Notes: a model not told the origin generated them from the letters alone. A stretch of 64,000 nt of DNA from Brachionus manjavacas (GCA_019054805.1 JAHQIY010000012.1:558001-622000); one strand, 5' to 3'. Shown: positions 18,972-31,289, counted from the stretch's first letter. Numbers and translations are program-made.

Positions 18972-19462
18972 TTATTTAGAACAATTGTTACATTTCCAGA
19001 CTTTCTTAATAGGAATATAAGTTCTATTAACACATTTTAAGTGGAAATCATTTTTACAATTATTGCTTATGGTCTGGAGATAACCGGACTTAACGCGAGA
19101 GCGTAGCAATTATAATTACTACTACTACTACTACTACAATCACCGCATGTAATCCATTTATTTTCACAAGAAAGATTGCAAATTTTACAAGATTTCAAAG
19201 ACTTCAAAAAATGGCCTAATACATTTTCTAACATAATAAATCCATCAGATGTAAAAAACTCTATTATTTGATCTTTTATAATACCATTTGTGCAAATAAA
19301 CCCAGTATTTAATATTTGTGCCGATATTGCTTTTCGATCTACGATAATATTTACTTCATCGATTAATTGCTTTTTGTCGATAACTGAACTAATAAAATCT
19401 TTTGAGTTATCGATAAGAATGAAGCTGATGAAATTGTATAACTGAGTATTGGATTCAATCAT
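18972..19462 (-). pseudogene. PHD-finger protein frame, disrupted by a retroposon insertion
   Basis: The frame begins at 19462 and encodes about 90 residues without a recognised domain, then the first half of a PHD-type zinc finger (CKIC, WITCGDC). At CGDC a 75 bp insertion interrupts it. Downstream, 19058-18972 supplies the second half (FHLKC, VWKCNNC and a stop), so the uninterrupted protein would be about 137 residues with a C4HC3 finger at its end. Such fingers are common in transposon-derived proteins and in ORF1 of some LINEs; a degraded relative lies at 40985-41103. Function unknown. Confidence 0.6.
19061..19135 (+). mobile_element. 75-bp truncated retroposon with (ACT)n tail
   Basis: The insert is flanked by the duplication ACAAT (19056-19060 and 19136-19140) and ends in ACTACTACT repeats. 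It is GC-richer than its surroundings (GATAACCGGACTTAACGCG). Removing it and one ACAAT restores the PHD-finger codons. This fits target-primed insertion of a LINE or SINE 3' end. Similar (ACT)n ends lie at 48930 and 57633. Confidence 0.75.
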
Positions 19463-19907
19463 TTTGATAGACTTTGACTTTTGACTTGTTATTGCTTGAC
19501 ATTTTGTTTTTATTTTTTTTCGGCTTTAGTTGGAGCCCCTCTCTTTGGAACGTCTTTTGCAAATGCTTGATGGATTTCTGTTTTTTTTTAAAATTGACAT
19601 TTGAGTGAGAATAAATAGCAATAACAAACAGTTAAAGGTAAAAAAAATATTTATTCACACTCAATTTGAGTTAATTAATATTGTTTATTCTCACTCATAT
19701 TGAGTGATAATATATGCATTCTAAAAAATGACTGATATAATTTTTAATTATCATTGATAAAATTAATTTGATGTAAATTTGAGGTAATTTTTGCATAAAA
19801 AAATATCTATTAAATAAAAATTTTAAGAAAATAAATTTTTTTAGAAATTATTCATGCACATATGTTTTTTAACTCTAACTTTTAATTTTCTAAATTTTAC
19901 TTTTTAC

Positions 19908-19965
19908 ATCGCCTTTAAGGCGTTCATCAAAATAGATTATAATAATAATATAATAATTAATCTTT
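19908..19965 (+). repeat. LINE 3' tail, CATCGCC/GGCG hairpin
   Basis: CATCGCC-TTTAA-GGCG followed by a spacer and AATAATAATATAATAATT. Same stem as at 995 and on the minus strand at 33981, with a different loop. Confidence 0.5.
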
Positions 19966-22585
19966 TTTTCTCACCTTTTAAGCAAAATATAAAGAAAAAT
20001 CCATGTTTTTTTCTCATTTAATTCATTTTGAAATTGAAATAACATCTTAGTGTATAATTCAGATTATAAAGCCTTATTACTAATTCCAAGCAATTATTTT
20101 ACAATTGTTATTATTATAAAAAATTCATGTAGAAAAATCGAGACCAATTTAATCATTTAGCATTTATCCTATTATCGAACAATCAGGTAAAAGAAAAGTA
20201 GAATTAAATACTTAATGACTTGAATATACATAAATCCATTTTTCATCAAAAAAACATCACTCATGCCGAACACTCAAGGTAGACTTATTACGCTATTAAA
20301 TAAACTTATTTATTTTATTGCCAAATAATTAAATTTGATACAAGTATCCCAAAGATCTGCCAATTCATGTTCTGTCAGCATGCATTGTAATTTCAAGTCC
20401 TACTCTCTTTTCCTGCTTCATTTATCTATTCTTAAATCTCGCATTTAACAATTTACAATTTGATCTCATAATTGAAAATATGCAAATTTTTTATCATTCT
20501 TTATAAATAAAAGTAATTTTTTTTCTTTTCAATAAAAAATTCGTGACTCGAAGAATTTATTTTATAATTTTTGCTGATAAATCATGATGGGAAAAAAGTT
20601 TCGATTAGAGACAATTTTACGCAGTAGTTAGCTTTGAATGCTTGATAATTTCCAATTTCCTTATCAGATAAAACTTGATCGCAAAGCAAAAACATAGTCT
20701 CCAAAAAAAAGTTCTTTTTTTTCTAATTTAATAACAAATAAAAGTCACCTGCTCGGCTAAAACTAAATTTTATTTTTTATTTTATCAAAACCAAGTTATC
20801 AATTTAAAGGGATATTAATTGGAAGAAAAAAGACAAAATTTGAGTCTAGAAAAAATGTGTTCAAATTTAAAAAGCGCGCCAGCAAACAAATACTTCAAAT
20901 GACAGCTATTAACATTTGGTGAAAAAGAGCAAATAAAATCTAGTTGGACTTAAATAGTAAAAGAGGTATCTATTGATTAGAGGTTTTTTTACGGATACCT
21001 CTAATCAATTGATTACAATAAAAAGACATTTTTAAAGTATTCAGACAGGTTTGTTAATTAATAAAAAAATTAAAAATAAATGTATATTTTACACGTATAA
21101 TTTAATAATTTATGTAATTTTGAGTAGCAATAAGCATTCGCAGTCCAGACTAATATTTTGTAAAATTAAAATTCGGTCTTTTTTATTAAAGGTTTAATGA
21201 AGTTTTTTAAAATCTCAATTATTTAGCTTCAATTAGTTTGAATAGCATGCTTCAAAAAAATGGAATCTTTGTGAAAAATTAGAGAATTTATTTTGATTAT
21301 CAATCATTGATCATTTTTTATTGAGAAAGCTAATTCGATAGAGTGATAATATCCCATTATTTTTTTAGAAATTTAATTTTTTTTTATTATAAATTTTCAA
21401 AAGTATATATTGGTTGAAAAAAGGTTAAGTTTTCATTTAAAGCGATTTAATTTTTTGGTTTACTTGTTTTTTTAATTTTTTTAAGTATTCGAAAATTTCA
21501 AAAAAAAAAATTAATTTAAATTTCAAGAACTAAAAATGAGTAATGTAATGTAATGAATTCTTATTAAATATCTAAATAATCATTGTTGAAAAATTAATCA
21601 GAAAAAAGAAACAATAGCTAAAAAAAATTAATTGAAGCAAACATTAAAAAAATAAATTATTTAATTAAAAGCTCAAAATTATGTCTATTGAAAAAAAGTT
21701 TAATATTTAAGCCTATTCTAAAAAAAATTTAATAAAAAAAATAATTTTCGGGAAAACCCAGGGATCTTCCGAATGCCAGCAGCCTTCGTTCAAACCCTCA
21801 TGTTTGTATTAGTTTATTTTTTTTTGTTTTTTTTTTTTTAATTAGAAAATAAAAATAGATCAGATTCTAAAAACTAGAGAATTTAGCTGGTTCGTTTTTA
21901 GCATAAAATACCAAACGAATTGATGTTTATTTTAATTTTATCTTCTCTTAAAAAACTAAACATAGATAAATGAAAATATTAAAAGGGGTCTAATAAAAAA
22001 TTAAATTAAATTTAATGAATTTAGCTTTACAAATATAAAAGAAAAGTGAGAAGAGCGATTAAATTTATGGTGCAAATAATAGTGCAAAAAATAATGAAAA
22101 AAATGATTTATTTTAGCAAAATCAATTAAGCACGATTTTATGCTTACAAATAGTAAATTAGTTATTTAGAATTCAGGATTAAATTTTTAAAAACTTCTCA
22201 AATATAATTTTCTTATTATTTTAAATAAAATGTAAATAATTAGTAAAATAATTTAGCTTTTGTTATAATTAAAATTTTATAAGTATCAATTAAAGAATAA
22301 TTATACAAAATTATATCTTAAAAGAGTTAAAAATATGTCCAAAGTGATATCCCTCAATTTAAGAAAATAATGCCTTGGCTTCATTTTTAAAGATTAATTG
22401 ATTATTTTTATTTTTTTAAATCTTAATTTTGTAAGATTTTTGTAAAATAAAATAAGCCGTACTCTTAAAAAAATTAAATGTAAATTTTTACTTCAATTCA
22501 ACTGATATTTGCCGTATAATATACTATTTTTTTGAAGATTTTAATAATTATACACACTGTGAAGACATAATCAATTTTCGCTTTA
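19966..22585. other. AT-rich intergenic DNA
   Basis: No gene supported. It contains the alternative hairpin at 20963-21009 and a GC-richer patch at 21750-21800 with a B-box-like GTTCAAACCC, possibly a SINE scrap. Confidence 0.4.
20963..21009. repeat. Perfect inverted repeat with two alternative stems
   Basis: ATTGATTAGAGGT (20972-20984) and its complement ACCTCTAATCAAT (20997-21009) form a 13-bp stem with a 12-nt loop. GAGGTATC (20963-20970) can instead pair with GATACCTC (20995-21002), which overlaps the second arm. No gene is adjacent. Confidence 0.6.
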
Positions 22586-22587
22586 TT

Positions 22588-22960
22588 TTAGCTTGAGGAT
22601 AGCTCTGACTGCTGTATTCTGAATTCCTTGTAGTTTTTTGATATTATTTTCTGAAAATGAATTCAAGCAAGGAAAAGAATAGTCTAAAATTGATCCGACT
22701 AAAGATTTATTTCCTTCTGTATTTTGACTTAGACCCCATTTTTTATTTGACAATATCTTAATAATATTTAGCCTTTTGTTGCAGCGTTCTTTAATTTCGT
22801 CTACCAGTATATTAAAGTTTAACTTAGAATCAAATTTGATACCAAGAAACTTGATTTATTTTTGGCTCAGTATTCTGTTTCCATAAATTTTTAAGTTAAG
22901 ATTATTACTCTCTTTTTTGTACTTAGAAAAGACGGTTGAATACGACTTTTCAACTGTTAT
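22588..22960 (-). pseudogene. Jockey-like LINE fragment
   Basis: The minus-strand reading matches the segment at 61020-61300 of the longer LINE (for example the parts encoding LDYSFPCL- and QNTAVRAILKLK-like peptides), with stops and frame changes. It comes from the region downstream of the RT core. No intact frame. Confidence 0.65.
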
Positions 22961-23123
22961 AACCCAAATTTAATGTCATGTTAAATTTGATTAGAACCAT
23001 CACAAAACTTTAAAATTTAGTTTAGTTTAGTTTATTTATAAGTTTGAGATTCCAATTTATTTCAAATAGGTAGGTTGAATGAGGCCTTGCTTCGGAACAA
23101 CCTTGAGAGTTCATCTCTCTAAA

Positions 23124-23147
23124 ACTAAATATCTCTCTCTCTCTATT
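23124..23147. repeat. CT-rich microsatellite
   Basis: A short TCTCTCTCTC run within CT-rich flanks. Confidence 0.7.
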
Positions 23148-23204
23148 TCAAATAAAGATTATCCTTAAAAGGTTGTTTCTTTTATTGCTTGGTTACTCAA
23201 CTAC

Positions 23205-23450
23205 AGCATAATAATTGACCCTATGGGGAGGTGCTCATCTCCTTTTCTAGTACCTTTTTGAGCAAAGGCTGCGATCTGACACAGAGGTTACTGCATTTAA
23301 AAAATTTGTTAACCACTGTTAACTAGACCTTTTCGGAGGAAAATAAATAAGTTAAGATCAAAAAAACTTACAGTATACCCTTGCAGTGAGATGCGTGCCC
23401 TTAAACCCAAATATCAGGATTTAAACCATGCGCCGACTACCATCTAACCA
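23205..23450 (-). repeat. tRNA-derived SINE, copy 2
   Basis: The minus strand begins with a tRNA-like head (TTAGATGGTAGTCGGCG, then a B-box-like GGTTTAAATCC). It continues into the same core as copy 1: GCAGTAACCTCT, CAGATCG, TTGCTCAAAAAGGTACT and GAAAAGGAGATGAGC. The head differs from copy 1, but the core of about 75 bp is about 85% alike by eye. Confidence 0.65.
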
Positions 23451-26300
23451 ATATTATTATGATATTAATAAGGGGACCATGTCTTTAAACCTGGTATTCG
23501 GGTTTAAGTGCATCGTTTATAACCAAAAATCAAAAATAGACCCAGGGTTTATACCCAAAAATCAGATTCAAAAGCAGCGTCAAAATTTTGGTTTTGATTT
23601 TAAGAGCTGGGGTAAAAATTAAAACAATTTAAAAAAAATAAATAATTTTAATTATTCTTTTAATTACAAAAATATGAGTTTCGTATTTGGGTGCGGGTAC
23701 AAAAATTAAGAAATATTATAAAAAATCGACATTCAAAGTAATTGGAAGTAATTTTAAAATTTAGTTCTTTATTTTCGAAGACCATTTTAAGTTGTGTAAG
23801 TTTAGCTAATTTTTTAACACCGGGTTTTTTTTAATAATAAGATTATTTTCTGTGTTTGACTTCTCACTACGAATTTCTTCAATTAAAATCATTATTGTAA
23901 GTTTTTTTTTCTTGGGAAGAAAAGCCATTTTGGCATGATTAAACGAAGCTAGTTCAATATCCTCGTGTAAAGATTTCATGTTGGAATGAAAAATAAAGCA
24001 CATTTTTCTTTACTAATCCGATTAAGAAAATAAATCAATAAAGTTTAATATTTAATTGTGACGAAAAATAAGATGTAATAAAATTTGACAAGATTAAATA
24101 TAAAGTTTTTAATATTTTTCATTTTTTGGTTTTTTCATTTTCTTGATAGTGTCCTACTGCTTTTGTTAAGATCTAAGTCTTGACGTCATTCTTTCGGCCT
24201 TACATCATTAAAAGCTGATATTCTTCTTATTAAATCGAATCAGAGTTGGTCCAAAGTCATAAAAAATTTCCTGAGATAAATTAATTAAAATTTAAAAATG
24301 TAAAAAAAAATTTTTATCAACAATGAATATAATTTTAATCAAACTGTCTTGAGTTAAAGTTTTGACTTGACTTTGACTGTTAACCAACTCTGAATCGAAT
24401 TTAAAATAAACTTTTTCACTAAAATTTTATTTCAAGTTCTATATTCTTTTAAGTCTAAGTCTGCAAATTATATCATTAATTAAAGTTTGTTTAAATAAAG
24501 AGCAGATAACAAATAATTCCTGAAAAATTTTTTTTTTGTTATTCTTACTTTTTAAATTGGTAAAGGTGTAGATTCAAATTTTAAGTAATTATTTTTCACA
24601 TCAAATCCTGTTGAATTAAATTTAAAATTGGAAGCGCTATAAATTATTTTTTTTAGAAATCAATTCCCCTAAATAATTAATGAATGTTTTAAATAGATAA
24701 ATTAACAAAGTACAAAAATCCTTGTTGGACTTACATTATTTAGAAACCTAAAAAATTTCAAAGACAATTTGTTTGTTAAAATTTTATTTAAAACTTATTG
24801 AGATGCAAAAAACAAGTTTAATAGACTGATAAAAAATAGCAATAGTTTTCAATATTTTCACTGATTTCAAAAAATATATAAATCTAATTAAATTATTTCG
24901 ATTTTATTTCGATGGTCGCATAAACCAAAGTTTGGTTTTTTATTTCAGTTTGTCAAAATTATCCAAGAATGTGTTTAAAAGAAATGTGAAAATTTTAAAT
25001 AATTTTTTTTTTAGTTTTTGTTTTTGTTAAAAATTTTTTAGATTGCTCATTTTATTCATTTTGATGCTTATAATCATATTTTTGGGCATAAGTTGATGAT
25101 TAATTCAAAAATATCATTTCAATTCAAAAATTCGATTTTTTAACTTAAATTTAATAACTAATTTTTTGTAAAGTTTAATTTGAAATTTTTTTTATTCTCA
25201 AAATTATTGGTAAGAAAGATCGATTTTTCCATTTGATTTCTTATTTGGAATTTAATATTTGAATTTCATTTTTAAATTTAATTTTTAATGCTAGATTCAA
25301 ATACCTTTGGAATAAAAAAAATTAAAAATAAACTTTACAAAAAATCAGTTTATAAATTAAAAAAAATCTTTTTTAACAAATTTGGGAAAATGTTTTTTTT
25401 AAATAAAAAATATTAAAATTAATCAAAATATCTAAAAAATCCAAAGATAAACTCTTTGAATTGATTAACAACTTCAAGATCACGCTTGCCGTTTTTTCGA
25501 TAAAGATTTTAAAATAAAAAGATTGATTAGGAAAAATTTGCTTTTTCTATCTATGGGGTATTCGACTTAAACAAAATTAAAAAAAAAAATTTTTCTAAAT
25601 GGAAAAATATTTTCAGTAAAAATTGTTTTATAGAAAATTTCTTTAATGATTTACCAGCTTATTTCAATGTCATCAAAATGTGTTTTTTTTTGCAAAAAAA
25701 ATTATTATCAACAAACTTTAATTTTTATTTTGAAAATTTTTTTGTTAAATTGATTATTCATCTCTCAAAAATTTTTTAAAATTTTAATTCAATCTATTGA
25801 AAATAAATTATTTTTATGACTTGAAATACGAAAAAAATTTTTTTTGTCAATTCAGGAAATTTTCAGGGCTTTTCGTTAGTTAAAGAGTTTCGCAAACCTT
25901 TTAAATGAGTTGCGTGTATAGAAACCAGAAATTCGGCATCTTAACCATGCTTTGCGATGCATCATATCTATTTTTCAACATCACTTTTCTATGCAGTTAA
26001 CACGAAAATCCGTTTTTTTTTGTTCAATATTTTTAATTTAAATAAAAAATTTTTTTTTCTTTATTATTTTATCAATTATTGGTTCTAATAATCACTAAGG
26101 AATTGTTTAGAACGCATTAAATGATGTGAATCGAGTAAAATATTTATTGTCTCATCACTAAGTCTAATCGCAAACGATTAAGCATCTAGAAGTCAATTTT
26201 TATTAATCTGACGTATTTTTAAATTTAAAAACTTAAGCTGAAAAGCAAATTAATAGCTTCACATAATGAAAATTAATGTGAAAAAGACATTTTGCAGTTT
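23451..26300. other. AT-rich intergenic DNA
   Basis: No gene, RNA or clear mobile element recognised. The open frames 23428-23622 (+) and 23806-24003 (-) lack motifs and codon signal. Confidence 0.5.
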
Positions 26301-27421
26301 ATTTCAAAGTTGGGTCTCATAGTTTATGTGATCAATAAAAAGGAATTATTTTTTCTATTCTAAATATGTGATAAAACAAAAAATAGGTGATCGAAAAAAT
26401 TATTTGAAATCTTTTAAGTCCAAATGTTAATACATTAACACTAGAATGACCGGCTGTTTTATTGCAAAATTAAAAAATTTAAATATCTAGAGAAATGAAA
26501 AAAATGTTTAGAAATTAAGGATTTTTTTAAAAGATAATGAAAAAATTTTTAGTTCAAAATGCAATTTTTTCAAAAATTTATTTCTTTCTGAAAATAATTC
26601 CAGTTAAAATTTAGGTGTTAAACGAGTCATTTACAAAAAAATCAATTGTGTACTCTACCTATATGTATATTGAGCCCTGACATATACTGATTTTTCTTTA
26701 TTACTTTAAACCTCTTTGATGACATTAATTGTCTCACTTGAACTTTGAGGCTTTTCTGACGCTTTTCTGACGCTTTTAATTCTTATATATCAGCTCTAGT
26801 CTTCGTGATTGTGAATTGGGCTGCCCAACATTTAATAATAGATAACCAAACTGATAACTTGTTTGTTGCTTCTTTGCTCCTTTTCCTTATATTAATAGTC
26901 ATTACACTACAATTTAAAACTAACTTGTACATTTCCTTTCCTCACTTTTCCTTTTCTCGAATTTTCTTTTCTTGAGAAAATTGAAATTAAAATTTAAAAT
27001 TTTTTTTGATAAGTTGATTTAATAAGATTAAAATAATTCTTAAAAAAATCTGAATTTTCTGAATTATTAATAAAATATTTATAAATTAATAAAAAGATCT
27101 AAATTTGCATTCTTCATCAAAAGAATCGTGCTTGTTATTAAAGTTTTCAAAATGAATTTTAATTTTTTGTCTTTTTTATCGACCACTGTAGCATTACGCC
27201 ATTTTGAACAAGTTGAGTCCAAAACTTGAACTCTTGAATTAATTTTAAGCATTTTTTTAATTAAAATAAATAATAAAATAAGAAAGTTTTTTTTTTATGT
27301 CAAATTTTCATGGATAGACAATGAGATCAAACTTTTAAAAAAACATTTTCCTGTCTGTACTTTTTCAAAATTTAAATTTATTTGGCACTGTTTGTTTTGT
27401 ACTTTTTGTAATTAATGGTAA

Positions 27422-27652
27422 TGTCACGCCAATAAATGGATGACACAAGCAAGGATAAATAAAAGACAGTTTTATTTCACTTGCCAGTTAGTAGAATATA
27501 TATTTTGTAGCTGGCTCGTACATTTATTTATATTTAAAATTTAAACAAATAAATAAAGTTTTCACAATCAACATTTTAATATTTAAAAGCGACGACTTTT
27601 TTAATATTATAAAGTTACTTTGTTTTCAAGATAATTGTCTTTGGGTATGACA
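27422..27652. repeat. Solo LTR, 231 bp, with GTAA target duplication
   Basis: It begins TGTCACGCC and ends GGGTATGACA, with 5-bp inverted ends TGTCA/TGACA. It is flanked by GTAA on both sides (27418-27421 and 27653-27656). A second, MITE-interrupted copy lies at 4830-6130. No internal retroelement sequence adjoins it, so it is a recombined solo LTR of a different family from the element at 8.7-16.7 kb. Confidence 0.8.
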
Positions 27653-27675
27653 GTAATTTTAATCATGAAATTAAA

Positions 27676-27722
27676 ACTTAAACGGGGTCCGGGGCGGAGC
27701 CCTGGTTTAGGGAGAAGGGTAT
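27676..27722. repeat. GC-rich end, inverted partner at 31240-31285
   Basis: ACGGGGTCCGGGGCGGAGCC, then TGGTTTAGG. It is matched in inverse orientation at 31285-31240. It may be one terminus of a DNA transposon about 3.6 kb long, or of two separate copies. The GC content is exceptional for this window. Confidence 0.45.
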
Positions 27723-28500
27723 GCTGGAGGTAAGAAAAATATTTGTTAAAGTTAAAATTGGTATTTAAAATATTGATTAATTAAAAAAATTTTTTATTAC
27801 CATTTAGAAACAAAAAGGAATAGTGTCAAATAAAATAATATTCTGAAAAAGTACAAAAAGTACAGAAAGGATTTTTACTTTTAAATATTTTAATTGTCTA
27901 TACCTCAAAATTTGTGCATTTTTCAAAAAAAATATAAAGACTCTTAAACATTAAATTAATCATAGCTAAATTAAATTAAATTATGCGTTTGTTTAATTTG
28001 TAAAATAATTTTTATATTAAGCAAATAATAAGAAAGATTTGTAGAGGAAAGGAAGAGTTCAGGAAGAGTCGAAGAACAAAATGCGTACAAGTTAGTTTTA
28101 ATTTGTCGTGTAGTTTACCATTTCGTTTGCATTTGGAATGTTAACACTGTCTAGTTTGATATACCAAATCTTCTTCTTTTATTCTTGTAAAAATTTTTAA
28201 ATTTAAATTTTCAGTCTTGTATATTCTTTTTAAACTAATTAGTAAAAAAAATTTTTAATTTTATTTTAGCTTTTTAAAAGATGTATCATCATCGTTGTAA
28301 TTTTTAATGTGAATTTTTTGAATTTGCTAAAATTAATTCTAAAATATATGATCAAATATTATTTATGTAATCACTGTATAGTTTTAGTGATTTAAAATTT
28401 ATGTGGTCAGAAAAAAAATTTTTGATCACTAGTTTAGTTAAGTGATCAATATTGATCACATATAAGGTGATCAGTGATGATCGCATATTTTGTAAACAAT

Positions 28501-30129
28501 CGATTTTGAATAATTTTTCAAAAATTAATGAAAAAAAATTGCCAAAACTATTTTACAAAATTTTTTATCACAGTAAGGTTTAGGAAAATTTTACTATTTA
28601 AAATTTTTTTTAAAAATAAAACTGAAAGAAAATTATTTTTTTTTCAAGATTTGTGTTTCTTTTTACAATAGAATTAGAGATTATTTGTTTTTCTGTTTTT
28701 AAGAGTTAATCAATTGTTAATTAATTAAGACATAGACAATCAAAAAATTTTATTAAAACGCTTTAATTTTAGACCTCAAAATTAAATGAAATTTAAAAAA
28801 GGTTTTCATGAAAGTAAAGTAATTTTAATAAATGATATGACTTAAAATACAGTTGTGAAAAGATCGACCATTTAACAAAATTTTCAACCGTATTCTTCAT
28901 TTTTCTCTTGCCACTTATTTAAACATAATCATTTAATAATATAAATTATTTAATTAAATAATTTTTAGTTTAATCAAAAAAAATTTCCCGAAATATAAGT
29001 GTTATGCCACAAATTTTATTGTTTTCTAGATTCTTTTCTTTTTTTACCATATTTTACCGAAATTTATCTGTAAATTTAGGATTTTACCAATTTTTACTTA
29101 AAAATAGAAAAAAGTTAAATTCAAAAAAAAAAATCGTATTTTTAACAAAATTTGAGATTTTCGAATTTTTCAGGAGTTTAAATAATTTAACGTAAAAAAT
29201 GGTAATTTTACTTTTTTTTAGGGTAAAATTTTGAAAAATTAAATAATTTGATTTTTGAAACAAATTTGTATTTTAAAGTTAATTAAATAATTATATGAAG
29301 AAAAAAGTATAATTTTATTCATCAAGTAAAACTGGTGTAAAATTATTACTTCTTGTTAATGCCGAAAAATTCTTTTACAATTTTTTAAAATAAATTTCTT
29401 TTAAGGTGAAAAGGACAAAAAATAAAATATTTAACAGAAAAGAACAGTTATTACGAAAAAAAAAACATAATTTTAAATTTCTAATTGTTTAATCCTAAGC
29501 ATGGAAAAGTTAGAGCATAATTAGTGAGATAAAATGGTTAATGAGAATCTATTATTAAAGCGTTTACTTTTATTGTATTTGTTTATCATAACTAGCTATA
29601 ATTTTTGAAAATAATTTTTAGCTTAACTTGTCTAATTGAATTATTTTCTTTTTGCTCTTTGTTATGTTCAAATAACATTTTTGACAGACTTAAAAATCTA
29701 ATTCTTTTCTGATGCTTTTTAAATTTAGAAAAAATTTTCCGTAACAAAAGAAAATCAAAATAAAAAAACATCCTAAAGCCGAAAGAGATTTGCACTCTAA
29801 TTTTAGAAATTTTCATTAAACAATAATTAATAGGAAACAAATTTTAAGAGAGTTATCAAAAAAATTAAAATTTAAAGTTTCAAAAAATATGATAAAAATA
29901 TACAGTACTGCTATGATAAACTGTTTTTACGTAATTTTACGTGAAATTACCGGAAAAAACGTAAATTTTTGTAAAAAGTAAAAATTCCAAAAAATACTAT
30001 TTTTTTGAGAGTTTTGACATTTTTTGACTTTTTTTAAATTTTTCCAGCTTGAATACGAAAATAAAGAAATTACGTAATTTTACGTGAAATTTTATTTAAT
30101 AGTGGTAATTTTTAGTAAAAAAAAATTTA
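28501..30129. other. AT-rich DNA with a TTACGTAA cluster
   Basis: No gene supported. At about 29925-30110 there are repeated TTTTACGTAATTTTACGTGA words, a motif family also clustered at about 32065, 32310, 38690, 39640 and 45470. The open frames at 29004 and 29592 have no motif. Confidence 0.45.
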
Positions 30130-30600
30130 TCTTTATTTTCTTTTATTTTTATCATTTTTAAAGCTGTCGGCAGCTTTTTTCCATGATTCTTTGAAACTTG
30201 AATTTTTTGGCACCAACTTCAACAAATCTTCCTTAGTAAAAACAATTAAAATTAAAGCTGTTTTTTTTCATTAAAATACTTACTTTTTATTTCCTCCATT
30301 TCATTAGGAAATTTTTTTTCATAATACCCTAGAGTCTGACCTTTGTCATTTACAAATCTCTTCATTATTTAACTTCTGAGACGATTTTTAAATGGCTTAT
30401 TATTGACTTAATTATTTATTTTTAGATTTTTTAAATATAATATTATTTTAAACTTAAATATAAGAATACTTATGGTTCCAATAGCTTCGCTTTCACTGGT
30501 ACTTCTATAAGTTCTCTCGGCTTTTAGTTCCTGGTGAAAAGAAAGAACTGTCAGTTTCACCCCCAGTAATGAATTTTTTAATGGCTTCATTTTCGCTGTA
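30130..30600 (-). pseudogene. Unrecognised small gene remnant with splice-like signals
   Basis: On the minus strand, a segment from an acceptor-like TTTCTTACAG (about 30598) reads ENEAIKKFITGGETDSSFFS and, after a one-base frame change, ELIEVPVKAKLLEP and a stop. Further along, an ATG at 30366 opens MKRFVNDKGQTLGYYEKKFP up to a strong donor GTAAGT. A possible intron of 52 nt ends TTTTTACTAAG, and EDLLKLVPKNSSFKESWKKA and a Lys-rich end follow. The phases do not join cleanly, so it may be broken or mis-sequenced. I do not recognise the family. Confidence 0.3.
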
Positions 30601-30655
30601 AGAAACAAATAAGAAGAAAAGCTTTTACTTAAGAATTTTTAAGATTTTTAAGAGC

Positions 30656-30814
30656 AACATCGATGCAACACTTTACCGGGAGATATTATCTGATTATTTA
30701 TTACCATCTCGGGCTTCAAACTACGATTTAGACTTTAAACTTCACCAGGACAACGACCCAAAACATCGTTCTTTATTGTGCACTACTTTTTTAAATTTTA
30801 ACAATATTGCTTGG
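30656..30814 (+). pseudogene. Tc1-like transposase fragment
   Basis: Reads NIDATLYREILSDYLLP, then LHQDNDPKHRS, the signature around the second catalytic aspartate of Tc1-family transposases, then a W-containing end. Only about 53 codons remain, and no inverted repeats can be assigned with confidence. Confidence 0.75.
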
Positions 30815-31239
30815 GTAAATTGCTTTTTAAGTAGTTATTCTTTGTCGATAATATTTGACTAATTTTTTTTAAACTAAGTCTATCCATATTTCAGTAAAAT
30901 CTAAAAATACCAAAAAAACTCCAATTTTGCTTTTATCCTAATTTTGCTAATTTAATAAAATTAAAAAATTAAATTTTTCTTGGTAGAATTTAATAAAAAA
31001 AATTGAAATGACAAAAAAAAAATTTAATTATTTAAATTTATTAAATTAATCTTAAAAGTGTAATTAAATTTTTTGCGTTTAGACCTAGCTATAGACAAGG
31101 AACTTCTTTTTTTCAAATTATACCCTTGAATTAAAAGTGTCCTTTTGTGTCCTTTTGTATCCTTTTTAAACTAAGTCTTTACATTATTTCCTTTTAATAA
31201 AATAAATATGAAAAAATTCCTCTCTTTTTTTTAATTAAC

Positions 31240-31285
31240 CTGATTTCCTAAACCTGGGCTCGGTCCCGGACCCCGTTTTACTGTA
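31240..31285. repeat. GC-rich end, inverted partner of 27676-27722
   Basis: CCTAAACCTGGGCTCGG, then TCCCGGACCCCGTTTTA, the near-inverse of the segment at 27676. Confidence 0.45.
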
Positions 31286-31289
31286 ACTT

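Larger units (their letters stand above)
26305..28500. repeat. Large imperfect foldback with TGATCA-rich ends
   Basis: The left end is TGGGTCTCATAGTTTATGTG (26311) followed by ATCA, a terminus of the family at 117-1085. The right side (28330-28490) is dense in TGATCA/GATCAC. Between them, 26870-26960 and 28030-28130 are inverted copies (sharing GTACAAGTTAGTTTTAA), and more distal pieces also pair. A solo LTR sits near the centre. No coding sequence seen. Confidence 0.5.

Noticed and set aside
29004-29195. Short Phe/Lys/Asn-rich frame
   Set aside because: Typical chance frame in AT-rich DNA; no recognisable motif or start context.
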